A stretch of 64,000 nt of DNA from Caballeronia novacaledonica (GTDB lineage: Bacteria > Pseudomonadota > Gammaproteobacteria > Burkholderiales > Burkholderiaceae), in assembly GCF_900258035.1 (NCBI RefSeq), contig NZ_OGTP01000001.1, forward strand, positions 124,001 to 188,000. Direction: 5' to 3'. Below the pieces are notes generated by a model. That model was not told the DNA's origin. It did no database searches and was given only the letters and a program-made list of their open reading frames with translations. A program made the position numbers and the translations under genes. Shown here piece by piece: positions 52,333 to 61,637 of this stretch; the first letter of the stretch is position 1, and the number at the start of each line of letters is the position of its first letter.

Positions 52333-54924
52333 ATGAAGTCCCTTCGTGATCAATCGCGTTCTTCCCTCGAACTGAGCCGTACGGCGCTGCTGGTGTTGAT
52401 GGCCTTCTCCATGGCAGCGTTCGCGGCCACGGCGCGGGCCGCCGCCAGCGAACCGCCCGGCGCCGTCGAGTTCGACACCACGTTCCTGCGCGTGGATTCG
52501 AAGAGCGATTTCGACACAAAGCGTTTCTCTCGCGGCAACATCGTGACGCCGGGCGTCTACGCCGTCGATATCATCGTCAACGACAATCGCGTGGCGCGCG
52601 AGGAAGTGCGTTTCGCCGCCGTGCGCGAAGGCGAGAATGCGACGCCGTGCCTGACGCACAAGATGCTCGAAAGCGCGGGCCTGGACTTCGCGAAACTCAC
52701 GGCGGAGCACGGTCAAAAGGAAGCGACGCCGGCCGATGCCTGCATCGACTTGCGCGCGCTCGTGCCGGAAGCTTCGGTCGACTTCGATTTCGGCGAGCAG
52801 AAACTGGTGCTGTCGATCCCGCAGCGGTACATGCGCGCATCCGCGCGCGGATACGTGTCGCCGGAGTTGTGGGACCGTGGCGTGAATGCAGGCTTCCTGA
52901 GCTACAACGCGAACGTCTATCGGACGCGTTCCGGCGGCGAGCAGTCGACGCAGGAATATCTCGGGCTCAACGCGGGCGTGAACATCGGCGGATGGAATTT
53001 TCGCCATCAGTCGTCGCTGACGGCATCGACCGGGCAGGCGACGCAGTTCGACAACATCGCCACCTACGTCCAGCACGACCTGCCCGGTCTGCGCGCGCAG
53101 GCCGTGATCGGCGACGCGCAGACGACCGGCGACGTGTTCGACGCCGTGTCGTTTCGCGGCGCGCAGATTTCCACGGACGATCGCATGCTGCCCGAATCGC
53201 TGCGGGGTTTCGCGCCCGTCGTGCGCGGCACGGCGGAATCGAACGCCCGCGTGACGGTGCGTCAGAACGGACAGGTCATCTACGAAACGAACGTGACGCC
53301 GGGTCCGTTCGAAATCCGCGATCTCTACGCAACGGGCTCCGGCGGCAATCTCGACGTCACCGTCACGGAAGCCGACGGACGCGCGAAGCACTTCACGGTG
53401 CCGTATGCATCGGTTGCGCAATCGCTGCGTCCGGGCACGACGCGCTTCGCGGTCACGGCCGGGCAACTGCGCGACGATTCGCTGAACACGAAGCCCGGCT
53501 TCGCGCAATTCACGCTGCAGCGCGGCCTGACGAATCGCGTCACGCTTTACGGCGGCGCGATCGTATCGGAAGGCTATGCCGCCGTGAATGTCGGCGCGGC
53601 GCTCAACACGAAGTTCGGCGCAATCGCGACCGATATCACCGCCGCGCGCACGCAGGTTCCGGGCGAACACACGATGCAGGGCAGAAGCCTGCATATCGGC
53701 TATTCCAAGTTCATCGATCCGACGGGCACGAACGTGACGATCGGCGCGTACCGCTATTCCGACGCCGGCTATCTTTCCCTCGCCGACGCCGCGCATGTGC
53801 GCGACGCCGCCCTTAACGGCGGCAATCCGTCCGATCGCAATCGCGGCCGCGCGCAATTGACCGTCGATCAGCCGCTCGGCAAGCACGGCTCGGTGTTCCT
53901 GACGGTCTCCTCGCAAAGCTACTGGAACCGTCCGGGACACGACACGTTCTTCCAGGCGGGTTATTCGAACAGCTTCAAATACGGCACCTATAGTGTATCT
54001 GCGAGCCGCACGCAGAACTCGGATGGCACGATGTCGAATCAGTTCATGGTGAGCACGACCATTCCGCTCGGTCATTCGCAACATGCGCCCCAACTCACGA
54101 CGAATCTGAGCACGGGCGGCGGCGCGGCGAACATGCAGGTGAACGTCGGCGGTTCGGCGGGAGAAAACGATCAGTATTCGTACAACGCGTATGGATCGAT
54201 GGCGCAGCAGTCGGGCACGAGCGTGAATTCGAATGTCGGCGTGAGCGGCGCGTGGCGCGCGCCGTATGCGCAGGTCAGCGCGTCGGCGAGCGGCGGGCCG
54301 AACTCGTCGCAGATGTCGGCGGGCGTGAGCGGTTCGATCGTCGCGCATCCGGGCGGCGTGACGTTCTCGCAGACGGTCGGCGATACCTTCGGCATCGTCG
54401 AGGCGAAGGGCGCGGAAGGCGCGAGCGTGTCGAGCGCGACCGGCGTGAAGGTCGATTCGCACGGTTACGCGGTCGTGCCTTATCTCACGCCGTACAGCAT
54501 GAATCACGTGGACATCGATCCGAAGGGCAGTTCGCTCGATACGGAGCTTCAATCGACGTCCGAACAGGTCGCGCCGCATTCCGGTTCGATCGTCATGCTC
54601 AAGTACAAGACGGTGACGGGACGCGTTGCGCTGATCCGCGCGCCGCGCCTCGCCGGCGATGCGCTTCCCTTCGGCGCGGAAGTGTCCGATGAAGCGGGGC
54701 ACGTCGTGGGCGTCGTCGCGCAGGACAGCCGGATTTTCGCGCGCGGCGTCGAGGAGAAGGGCACGCTCTTCGTCAAGTGGGGCGACGGTGCGAGCGAGCA
54801 ATGCAGCATTGCGTATGCGTTGCCGGCGAAGAACGACAAGATGACGGCGGGTTATGCGTCGGTGGAGTCGCATTGCCTGCCTTCGCGTGCGATCGTTGCA
54901 ACGGACGGAGCCAGCCATTGGTGA
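52333..54924 (+). CDS. fimbrial outer-membrane usher
   Basis: The 863-residue usher has a signal peptide (about 1-36), an N-terminal chaperone-binding domain ('VEFDTTFLRVDSKSDFDTKRF'), a long 24-stranded beta-barrel, a plug, and a C-terminal domain ('VEEKGTLFVKWGDGASEQC'). It forms the pore through which the pilus is built. A signal-less upstream stretch separates it from the chaperone by about 219 bases. Its stop overlaps the GTG of the adhesin gene. Confidence 0.92.
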   Translation: MKSLRDQSRSSLELSRTALLVLMAFSMAAFAATARAAASEPPGAVEFDTTFLRVDSKSDFDTKRFSRGNIVTPGVYAVDIIVNDNRVAREEVRFAAVREGENATPCLTHKMLESAGLDFAKLTAEHGQKEATPADACIDLRALVPEASVDFDFGEQKLVLSIPQRYMRASARGYVSPELWDRGVNAGFLSYNANVYRTRSGGEQSTQEYLGLNAGVNIGGWNFRHQSSLTASTGQATQFDNIATYVQHDLPGLRAQAVIGDAQTTGDVFDAVSFRGAQISTDDRMLPESLRGFAPVVRGTAESNARVTVRQNGQVIYETNVTPGPFEIRDLYATGSGGNLDVTVTEADGRAKHFTVPYASVAQSLRPGTTRFAVTAGQLRDDSLNTKPGFAQFTLQRGLTNRVTLYGGAIVSEGYAAVNVGAALNTKFGAIATDITAARTQVPGEHTMQGRSLHIGYSKFIDPTGTNVTIGAYRYSDAGYLSLADAAHVRDAALNGGNPSDRNRGRAQLTVDQPLGKHGSVFLTVSSQSYWNRPGHDTFFQAGYSNSFKYGTYSVSASRTQNSDGTMSNQFMVSTTIPLGHSQHAPQLTTNLSTGGGAANMQVNVGGSAGENDQYSYNAYGSMAQQSGTSVNSNVGVSGAWRAPYAQVSASASGGPNSSQMSAGVSGSIVAHPGGVTFSQTVGDTFGIVEAKGAEGASVSSATGVKVDSHGYAVVPYLTPYSMNHVDIDPKGSSLDTELQSTSEQVAPHSGSIVMLKYKTVTGRVALIRAPRLAGDALPFGAEVSDEAGHVVGVVAQDSRIFARGVEEKGTLFVKWGDGASEQCSIAYALPAKNDKMTAGYASVESHCLPSRAIVATDGASHW

Positions 54925-56000
54925 GCAATGTCGAGATGAAAACGGAGCGACGGCATACCTTCCGTGCGAGCGGACGCTGGCTACTCCTGATGATCGTTGC
55001 GTTCGTCGCGTCGGTCATGTCTCTGTCCGCGCACGCGACGTCGACGTGCAACGACGCGAGCAACAACAACGCGCTGAACGCCGGGACGATAGCCGTGCCG
55101 GTCGGCGCAGCCGCGGGGATGACGGTCAGCACCCTGACGCCCGTGAATTTCATCGTTCAGTGCAGGTTTCTCGCGACCGGTTCGCAGAACACGTCCACCG
55201 ATCTGACAGGCAAGCTCAGCATTACGAATCCGCTCGCGGGAGGTTTCTCCGATGTCTATCAGACGAACATCTCCGGTCTGGGCGTCCGGTACACGGTCAA
55301 TTCGCCGGGAGCGCAATGCAACATCACGAACCAGACCATCCAGAACGGATCGCTCACGTTCACATGCACGTTCAACGGCGCGATCAACGGTCCGTACACG
55401 CAGTACAGCATCTACATCACGGCGTCGCTGGTCGTGACAGGACCGATCGCATCGGGCGCTTCGACGCTTTCTTCCGCGCCGGTCGTCGCATTTTCACTGA
55501 CGACCATCGACTCCGGCGGCCCCTGGTCTCAGCAACCGGCATACAGCGGCGCAGCGGCGGGTACGCTCACGCACGCAACGTGCTCGGTGAGTCAGGCCAG
55601 CGTCTCCGTCGATCTGCCCACCGCCGACAGCAACAACCTCGGCTCGATCGGAGCGACGACCGCGCCGAAGGCATTCGCATTGACCTTGTCCTGTCAGACC
55701 GGATCGATCGTGCTCATCACACTGACCGATAGCGTCAATCCCGCGAATCGCGGCACGGCCTTGCAACTCGCACCCGGATCGACCGCGGCGGGCGTGGGCA
55801 TTCAGATTCTCAACAGCGCGGGCACGCCCGTTTCGTTCGGCGCCGACTCGGCCGCACCGGGGAACACGAACCAATGGTCGATCGGCACTTCGCCGGACGG
55901 GACGCTGCAAGTGCCGCTGACCGCACGGTACGTGCGCACCGGCAGTGTCACCGCCGGCACCGTCAAGGCGCTGGCAACGTTCACGATGTCTTACCAATAA
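54921..56000 (+). CDS. fimbrial tip protein / adhesin (spore-coat-U-like)
   Basis: The 359-residue product has a signal peptide ('LLLMIVAFVASVMSLSAHA') and a two-domain mature part. The C-terminal half ends 'ATFTMSYQ', a donor-strand-type end like the pilin. The N-terminal half ('TSTCNDASNNNALN', then 'VNFIVQCRF') resembles the spore-coat-U / fimbrial tip family with paired cysteines. It probably caps the fimbria and binds a receptor. The GTG at 54921 overlaps the usher stop; ATG 54936 is an alternative. Confidence 0.82.
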   Translation: MSNVEMKTERRHTFRASGRWLLLMIVAFVASVMSLSAHATSTCNDASNNNALNAGTIAVPVGAAAGMTVSTLTPVNFIVQCRFLATGSQNTSTDLTGKLSITNPLAGGFSDVYQTNISGLGVRYTVNSPGAQCNITNQTIQNGSLTFTCTFNGAINGPYTQYSIYITASLVVTGPIASGASTLSSAPVVAFSLTTIDSGGPWSQQPAYSGAAAGTLTHATCSVSQASVSVDLPTADSNNLGSIGATTAPKAFALTLSCQTGSIVLITLTDSVNPANRGTALQLAPGSTAAGVGIQILNSAGTPVSFGADSAAPGNTNQWSIGTSPDGTLQVPLTARYVRTGSVTAGTVKALATFTMSYQ

Positions 56001-56120
56001 GCCCGGTTGCGTTGCACCATGCGTGATCGTTGCGATGTTCGTTGCCGAGGAAGCGCTTGCCAACGGCAATTTGCCGCCTACACTTAAAGTAGTTTCTCAA
56101 CTGCTTCGAGGGAGGCAACA

Positions 56121-56327
56121 ATGAGAGCGAGAACCCGCGAAGTCGTACGCATGCTCGCGACATTCCGTCATTCGGCGCATTGTCGAAGGCTGCGCGATGC
56201 AGCGGCGGCCCAGCAAGCGCGCGATCTCGCCAACGAGCCATCAGACGACGATGCAACCGAAGAGGACGAGCGTGCCGATCCGGAGACATTCATCGTCGTC
56301 CGCAAGCCGCATCCGGACATGCATTGA
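56121..56327 (+). CDS. small charged hypothetical protein
   Basis: A 68-residue product, N-terminally basic ('RARTREVVRMLATFRHSAHC') and C-terminally acidic ('DDDATEEDERADPETF'). GAGGGAGG precedes the ATG. No family is recognised; it looks like a small stress-associated protein. 'CACTTAAAGTAG' upstream is similar to a motif upstream of the DUF4431 gene (56960). Confidence 0.6.
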   Translation: MRARTREVVRMLATFRHSAHCRRLRDAAAAQQARDLANEPSDDDATEEDERADPETFIVVRKPHPDMH

Positions 56328-56338
56328 CATGCGCGGGC

Positions 56339-56770
56339 TCAGACGCCTGCCGGATTCCTGAATGGCGAGAAGCGCCAGTGCCCGCTCGGGTCTTTCACCG
56401 CGATGGCGCCGTGCTCGTGCAGCACTTTGCCGATGGCGCCCGGCTTGATGTCGTCGGAGATACGAATGACGAGCAGCGTGCGCTGCGGCGTGGCGTCGTC
56501 GATCGCTTGCGGCGCGGGCGATTTCTGCGGCGGCTCGTGCGGCACGAAACGGTTGCGCGCGCCGATCACGCCCTGATGCTCGCCGTGCGCGGCATATTCG
56601 GCATCGTCTTCGTCGTGCGATGGCGGCATGAGCGCATCGATGTCGATTTCTCCACGGCCTGCCCGGTAAAGATGCGCATCGTCGCGTCGCAGTCCTGCGA
56701 GTTGCAATGCGCGCAGCGCGTCATGTCCGTCGCGATAGCATCCGAACATCCCAACTATGACCTGATTCAT
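56339..56770 (-). CDS. hypothetical protein, general-stress-like
   Basis: The 143-residue product starts 'MNQVIVGMFGCYRDGHDALR' and has an acidic middle and a C-terminal 'GHWRFSPFRNPAGV'. The beginning has the pattern of YflT/general stress protein 17M-like domains. The role is unknown. It converges on the small protein gene at 56327. The frame upstream to 56812 adds an unrelated segment. Confidence 0.6.
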   Translation of the reverse strand: MNQVIVGMFGCYRDGHDALRALQLAGLRRDDAHLYRAGRGEIDIDALMPPSHDEDDAEYAAHGEHQGVIGARNRFVPHEPPQKSPAPQAIDDATPQRTLLVIRISDDIKPGAIGKVLHEHGAIAVKDPSGHWRFSPFRNPAGV

Positions 56771-57024
56771 CGTCGCCCCCTCTGTCGGCCCGCATGTGCG
56801 CGGGCCAAGCAACAGATGTCATCGTGCGCGGTTATCGATCGATCCTCCGCGCTCTTCCATTCGTCAGATGATCTTCAGCAACACGCGTTCCCGCATGATG
56901 GTTTTGAAAGGCGAGCGCGCAAACCCTGTTTTCCGCAGGTTGCGACCCCAACGGCTATCACATAAAGTAGCTGAACTTCTTTCCCGGATCCGCGCGTCGC
57001 CGACGCGCTCTTCGCGAGGCTCGA

Positions 57025-57399
57025 ATGACTGCGAAAGCCTGTGCCTGGGTACTCGTACTGATCGCAGGGTCCGCAGCGGCGGCGCCTTGCTATAACGACG
57101 GCGATGTCGTCACGCTCGAGGGCACGGCGACGCGCCAGGCCGCGCATGAAGGCGATGCATCCGCGAAGCCCGCGTGGGTCCTTGCGTTGCCGGGGCCGAT
57201 TTGCGTGTTGAGCGCGGCAACAGGCGGGGGCGCGCGAACGCAGTCGAATGTGTCGGCGGTGCAGATCATCGACGCGACACCGGCCGAAAATGCGCGCATC
57301 CAACTGACGGGCAGGCTCGTCACCGGCAACGTCAGCGGCTATTACGCGGTGCCCACCGCGATCTGGGTGCTTAAACAGCGCGTGCTTTCGGGACAATAA
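57025..57399 (+). CDS. DUF4431-family periplasmic protein
   Basis: A 124-residue product with a signal peptide (about 1-19, ending 'GSAAAA'). The mature part 'PCYNDGDVVTLEGTATRQAA' and the later 'PAENARIQLTGRLVTGNVSG' fit the DUF4431 domain family. It is exported and its function is not known. The promoter region shares 'ATAAAGTAG' with the small gene at 56121. Confidence 0.72.
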   Translation: MTAKACAWVLVLIAGSAAAAPCYNDGDVVTLEGTATRQAAHEGDASAKPAWVLALPGPICVLSAATGGGARTQSNVSAVQIIDATPAENARIQLTGRLVTGNVSGYYAVPTAIWVLKQRVLSGQ

Positions 57400-57449
57400 C
57401 GCTCGCGGGCCCGCACGGGCGATGCGTTACCAGCGAACGCTGCGTTCGA

Positions 57450-57623
57450 TCAGGCCGCTTTCGCGTGCGCCCGATAACGCCAGTATTCAGCGACCACGAT
57501 ATGCAGCGGCTGATCGTCGAGCTTGCGCTCTTCCGCGAATCGCAAGATGGCGTCGAGTTGCGCGCCGTTGCAACGGAACCCTTCGCGGCGCGAGGCCGTC
57601 TGGTTTTTCTTGTGCGTGGTCAT
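57450..57623 (-). CDS. 57-residue small protein
   Basis: Reading the minus strand, ATG 57623 opens a 57-residue frame ending TGA 57450. It is rich in charged residues ('TTHKKNQTASRREGF', 'DAILRFAEERKLDDQPLH', 'VAEYWRYRAHAKAA'). AAGGA six bases upstream is a good ribosome-binding site. The codon use is normal for this genome. No family is recognised; it could be a small regulator. Confidence 0.6.
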   Translation of the reverse strand: MTTHKKNQTASRREGFRCNGAQLDAILRFAEERKLDDQPLHIVVAEYWRYRAHAKAA

Positions 57624-57827
57624 GGCAATCCTTTTTAGGACCTTCCCCGGCAGGGCAGGATCGTTCGACGGGGCGGCCCGTGCGCGCGAACGCTGCCTGC
57701 TGCTTTCGCATTAAGCCGGAGCCGCGCACGCGCGACCGGGCGCTAGCGCACATAGCCGTCAAGACATGACAGATAGCGCAAAGCGCGGGCCTGCGTATGG
57801 CCTTCGGCATCGTTTCCTTTCATCGCT

Positions 57828-57855
57828 GGAATAAACCTTTCGACTGTGCCGTTTA
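57828..57855 (+). promoter_or_regulatory. possible ECF-sigma promoter
   Basis: GGAATAAA (57828-57835) and CGTTTA (57850-57855), spaced 14 bases, resemble the -35/-10 pair used by many Burkholderiaceae ECF sigma factors. It lies 55 bases upstream of the following small gene. Tentative. Confidence 0.3.
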
Positions 57856-57909
57856 GCATTCGTGGAACCCGCGCGGCAATCGAGACGCGGGGCGAGGGAG
57901 GAGAAGCCT

Positions 57910-58200
57910 GTGAGCGTCGATCAACATGCGCACGAGGAACTCGCGCACATCGGGCGGATGATCGCGGAACTGGAGCGTGTCGCGACGAAAGGGCACGGCG
58001 AACCGACGCGGCATGCCGTCATGCGGCCGGAGTACTGGCAGCGGCGAATCGATGCGTTGATGGTCGCATCGACGAACGAGCCGCTGCGGCGCGATGCGGC
58101 TGCGCTGCGCGAGCGCCTGGCGGAAGTATTCGCCGGCACGCGCGAACGAGATACGGGGCACGCGGGTGAACCGGCGCGGGAGACCGGCAGCAGAAAATGA
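57910..58200 (+). CDS. hypothetical protein
   Basis: The 96-residue product starts at GTG 57910 behind GGAGGAG (about 57897). The N-terminal 'VDQHAHEELAHIGRMIAELE' and 'PEYWQRRIDALM' are helical. No family is recognised. It is the gene next to the ECF-like promoter. An ATG farther upstream (57862) is less likely. Confidence 0.6.
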   Translation: MSVDQHAHEELAHIGRMIAELERVATKGHGEPTRHAVMRPEYWQRRIDALMVASTNEPLRRDAAALRERLAEVFAGTRERDTGHAGEPARETGSRK

Positions 58201-58255
58201 AGCGAAGCGACGTGCGCGGCGGCGCGTGTGCATGCAAGCATGCGCCGCCGCGTCG

Positions 58256-59293
58256 TCAACTCGTCTGCTCGACCGGCGTCACGTCGATATCGATTTTCTG
58301 CGTGCCGCGCAGCACAGCGATTTTCACGGGCTTGTCGATGCGCGATGCATCGAGCGTGCGCTGCAAACTATCCACGCTATCGACGGCGATGCCATCCACC
58401 GCGACGATACGATCGCCCGTGCGCAATCCGCCGAGCGCGGCCGGACTGCCTTTCACGATTTCCATCACATGCACGCCGCTCGCGGACGCGAGTTCGAAGA
58501 AGCGCTGCACGCGCCGCGAGATCGGCGTGGTCGTGCCCGCCACGCCGATATACGCACGCCGCACGCGCCCATACGCGAAGATCTGCATGATGACCCACTT
58601 CGCCGTGTCGATTGCAGTGGCGAAGGAAATGGCCTGCGCGCCGGAAATGATCGCGGTGTTCACGCCGATCACTTGTCCCGCCGAATTGATGAGCGGACCG
58701 CCCGAGTTGCCGGGATTGAGCGCCGCGTCCGTCTGGATCACGTCGTAAATCATGCGGCCCGAGGTCGAACGCAGCGAACGCCCGAGCGCGGACACGACGC
58801 CCGTCGTGACGGTCTGCGCGAGTCCGAGCGGATTGCCCACGGCGATCGCGATCTGCCCGACGCGCAGGCTGCCCGAATCGCCCAGCTCGACATGCGGCAG
58901 CGGCTCCGGCGAGCCGATGCGCAGCACCGCGAGATCGCTCGCGGGATCGTCGCCGACGAGATCGGCATCGAAGCGCGCGCCATCGGCGAGCGTGACGACG
59001 ATATGCGTCGCGCCATGCACGACATGGCTATTCGTCAGCAGATAGCCGTCCGGCGTGAAGATGAAGCCCGAGCCCGTGCCGCCGACATGTCGGCGCGCAC
59101 CGCGCGGGTCGGCAAGCTGGCGCTCGACGGAGATGAACACCACGGCTTGCTGCACGCGCTCGAGCGCGCCGATGACCGTGCGCGAATAGGCGTCGAGCAG
59201 GGCGCTATCGTCGCGTTGGCCGAGCGGGGCGGAGGGCGCGGCGTCCTGCGCGCCGCGCGCAAGATCGTCGATGAATTGAGGCCGGCTTCCCAT
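58256..59293 (-). CDS. HtrA/DegP-like serine protease with PDZ domain
   Basis: The 345-residue product has the trypsin-like triad His90 ('TNSHVV'), Asp120 ('ASDLAV') and Ser197 ('NPGNSGGPL'). One PDZ domain follows (about 250-345: 'VMEIVKGSPAALGGLRTGDRI'). It lacks a signal peptide or membrane anchor, unlike typical HtrA, so it may be cytoplasmic or its start may be missed. It lies 54 bases downstream of the Ap4A phosphorylase gene on the same strand. Confidence 0.86.
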   Translation of the reverse strand: MGSRPQFIDDLARGAQDAAPSAPLGQRDDSALLDAYSRTVIGALERVQQAVVFISVERQLADPRGARRHVGGTGSGFIFTPDGYLLTNSHVVHGATHIVVTLADGARFDADLVGDDPASDLAVLRIGSPEPLPHVELGDSGSLRVGQIAIAVGNPLGLAQTVTTGVVSALGRSLRSTSGRMIYDVIQTDAALNPGNSGGPLINSAGQVIGVNTAIISGAQAISFATAIDTAKWVIMQIFAYGRVRRAYIGVAGTTTPISRRVQRFFELASASGVHVMEIVKGSPAALGGLRTGDRIVAVDGIAVDSVDSLQRTLDASRIDKPVKIAVLRGTQKIDIDVTPVEQTS

Positions 59294-59347
59294 GTTCCTT
59301 GAACTCCCGATGTCTGGACGACGACATGCGGGCCGCTGCTTCCGATT

Positions 59348-60223
59348 TCAAGAGATAGTTGCGTTTGCAAGTAGTTTCATCGGCCCGAGCGTTTCGACGA
59401 TGCCGCGCTGCGCGTCGTCGCGCACGAAGAGCGAGCCGGCGAAGCCGAGCGCATTCACCGCGACGCCTTCGACATGCGCAACGCCGCGCGGCACCGCGAG
59501 CATCCAGCGGCGCGTCACGAGCAGGTTGTAAGGCGCGCTCTGATGCATGACGCCCGCGACGTCGAGCGGCTGCACGCCGATCGCGTTCATCAGGCGCAGA
59601 TAGGTTGCGTGTGCGTTCGCGCTGTCAGCGTCGCCGAGCCATGCGGCCGCATGTTCGAACGCGAGTTGCGGCGCGCGAAAAATGCCGCTGGTACGCGCGG
59701 CTTCGATGAACGGTTCGATGGGTAATGGATGACCGTCGAGCGGAAGGGGCACCATTTGCAGATGCTTGTGCGGCTGGCTCGATCCGGCGACGGCGCCGCC
59801 GTTATAGAAGCCGAGTCCGTCGAAGCGATCGAGACACGCCGACAGCGCGGCAAAGTCGTCTTCGCCGATGAGCGATTCCTGCGGCTCGAAATCCGTCGTC
59901 ACGATCAGCAGATGATGCGCGAGCACGTTGAACTTGTTGAGCAACAGAAAGTGCCGCTCGCCGATATCGCCTACACGCAGGGCTTCTTCGCACGGCGAAA
60001 ACGGATCGCGCCACGCGCTCGCGGCGTCGGCTGCGGACTTCGCCGCGAGCTTCGATGCTTCCTCCTTTCGCGCGAGGTTCGCCGCTTGCCGCACGAGAAA
60101 GGGCACGCCGCCGTCTTCGATCACGCTTTGCACCGTGTCGAAGGAACGCAGCGCGCCGCATGCGAGCGCGCGTTCCGTTTGCGTGACGACGTCCTGCCAT
60201 GAAGGGGCGTTCATTCGCGCCAT
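59348..60223 (-). CDS. Ap4A phosphorylase / ATP adenylyltransferase-like
   Basis: The 291-residue product has 'ERHFLLLNKFNVLAHHLLIV' and the HIT-like site 'QPHKHLQMVPLP' (His152, His154, Gln156), typical of Ap4A phosphorylase II. It splits diadenosine tetraphosphate with phosphate into ATP and ADP, lowering an alarmone. The start at 60223 is supported by AGGAG just upstream; it overlaps the enolase gene by 13 bases. Placing an alarmone enzyme between an enolase and HtrA is unusual. Confidence 0.83.
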   Translation of the reverse strand: MARMNAPSWQDVVTQTERALACGALRSFDTVQSVIEDGGVPFLVRQAANLARKEEASKLAAKSAADAASAWRDPFSPCEEALRVGDIGERHFLLLNKFNVLAHHLLIVTTDFEPQESLIGEDDFAALSACLDRFDGLGFYNGGAVAGSSQPHKHLQMVPLPLDGHPLPIEPFIEAARTSGIFRAPQLAFEHAAAWLGDADSANAHATYLRLMNAIGVQPLDVAGVMHQSAPYNLLVTRRWMLAVPRGVAHVEGVAVNALGFAGSLFVRDDAQRGIVETLGPMKLLANATIS

Positions 60224-61509
60224 GCTTCTCCTTTGCCGAACTCGTACCGATCGAGCGATGCCGCGTGCATTTCGATGCTGTAGCCGGGCGCTTGCGGCGG
60301 CATGTAGCGCCCGTTTTCGATGACGACGGGATCGAGAAAATGCTCATGCAAATGATCGACGTATTCGAGCACGCGACGATCGAGCGAACCCGACACGCAG
60401 ATGTAATCGAACAGCGAAATATGCTGCACATACTCGCACAAGCCGACGCCGCCCGCATGCGGACACACCGGCACGCCGAACTTCGCGGCCATCAGCAGCA
60501 CGACGAGCACTTCGTTGAGACCGCCGAGACGGCAGCTATCGATCTGACAGAAGTCGATCGCTTGCGCTTGCAGCAACTGCTTGAAGATCACGCGATTCTG
60601 GCAGTGCTCGCCGGTCGCGACGCCGATCATCGGTGCGAGGCGCTTGCGGATCGCGGCGTGGCCGAGCACGTCGTCGGGGCTCGTGGGCTCTTCGATCCAC
60701 CACGGATCGAACTCGGCGAGACGGCGCATGTTCGCGATGGCTTCATCGACTTCCCAGACCTGGTTCGCGTCCATCATCAGCTTGCGGTCCGGGCCGATTT
60801 CCTCGCGCAGAATGCGCGCGCGCCGGATATCTTCGTCGAGATTGCCGCCGACCTTCTGCTTGAAATGCGTCCAGCCCGCCGCCACGCCTTCGCGCGCGAG
60901 CCGGCGAATCTTGTCGTCGTCGTAGCCGAGCCAGCCCGCCGATGTCGTGTATGCGGGAAAGCCCTGAGCGAGCATTTCCTTTTCGCGTTCGCCGCGTGTT
61001 GCTTGCAGACGCTTCAATAACGCGAGTGCTTCGGATGGCGTGATGGCATCGGTCACATAGCGGAAGTCGAGGCAACTCACGAGTTTTTCCGGACCCATGT
61101 CGACGAGCAGCTTCCACACGGGCTTCTTCTCGCTCTTCGCCCAGAGATCCCACACGGCATTGACGACGGCCGCCGTCGCGAGATGAATCACGCCTTTCTC
61201 GGGGCCGATCCAGCGCAACTGACTATCCGACGTGAACGCGCGCCAGAAGCCGCCCATGTTCGCGGCGATCTCTTCGACACTCCTGCCGACGACGAGCGGC
61301 GCCAGCGCCTCGACCGCCGCGACGACGACTTCGGTGCCGCGCCCGATGGTGAACGTGAGGCCATGACCCGCGAGTCCGGGCGCATCGGTTTCGAGTATCA
61401 CGTAGGCGGCGGAATAGTCGGGCGCGGCGTTCATCGCGTCCGAGCCGTCGAGCGAACGTGAAGTGGGAAAGCGGATATCGCGCACGGAGAGCTTCGTGAT
61501 GCCGGTCAT
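60211..61509 (-). CDS. L-fuconate dehydratase-like enolase
   Basis: The 432-residue product belongs to the enolase superfamily. Lysines in 'HFKQKVGG', the metal ligands in 'MMDANQVWEV', 'IEEPTSPDD' and 'TGEHCQN' and the histidine in 'PHAGGVGLCEYVQH' match the mandelate-racemase/fuconate-dehydratase group. L-fuconate dehydratase makes 2-keto-3-deoxy-L-fuconate in fucose breakdown. GAGGAG lies six bases before ATG 61509. It is divergent from the GntR regulator and sugar-transporter genes, which fits a sugar-acid pathway. Confidence 0.86.
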   Translation of the reverse strand: MTGITKLSVRDIRFPTSRSLDGSDAMNAAPDYSAAYVILETDAPGLAGHGLTFTIGRGTEVVVAAVEALAPLVVGRSVEEIAANMGGFWRAFTSDSQLRWIGPEKGVIHLATAAVVNAVWDLWAKSEKKPVWKLLVDMGPEKLVSCLDFRYVTDAITPSEALALLKRLQATRGEREKEMLAQGFPAYTTSAGWLGYDDDKIRRLAREGVAAGWTHFKQKVGGNLDEDIRRARILREEIGPDRKLMMDANQVWEVDEAIANMRRLAEFDPWWIEEPTSPDDVLGHAAIRKRLAPMIGVATGEHCQNRVIFKQLLQAQAIDFCQIDSCRLGGLNEVLVVLLMAAKFGVPVCPHAGGVGLCEYVQHISLFDYICVSGSLDRRVLEYVDHLHEHFLDPVVIENGRYMPPQAPGYSIEMHAASLDRYEFGKGEAWRE

Positions 61510-61577
61510 GTTCATCTCCTCGGAAGGCGGCTTGTATACAGACCCGAATATGCTGCAATGCATGGTCGCAATCGACG

Positions 61578-61619
61578 TTGACAACGCGAATTTCACCTCC
61601 TAGCCTGCTAGCATGTTAG
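61578..61619 (+). promoter_or_regulatory. promoter with triple CTAG operator before the GntR gene
   Basis: TTGACA (61578-61583) is a perfect -35. Seventeen bases on, TAGCCT is a weak -10. Three CTAG/TTAG tetramers (61600, 61608, 61616) are spaced by four bases and form overlapping dyads (CTAGC-CT-GCTAG). They cover the -10, as expected for autoregulation by the GntR protein. Confidence 0.5.
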
Positions 61620-61637
61620 TGCGAAATCAAGGGCGGC

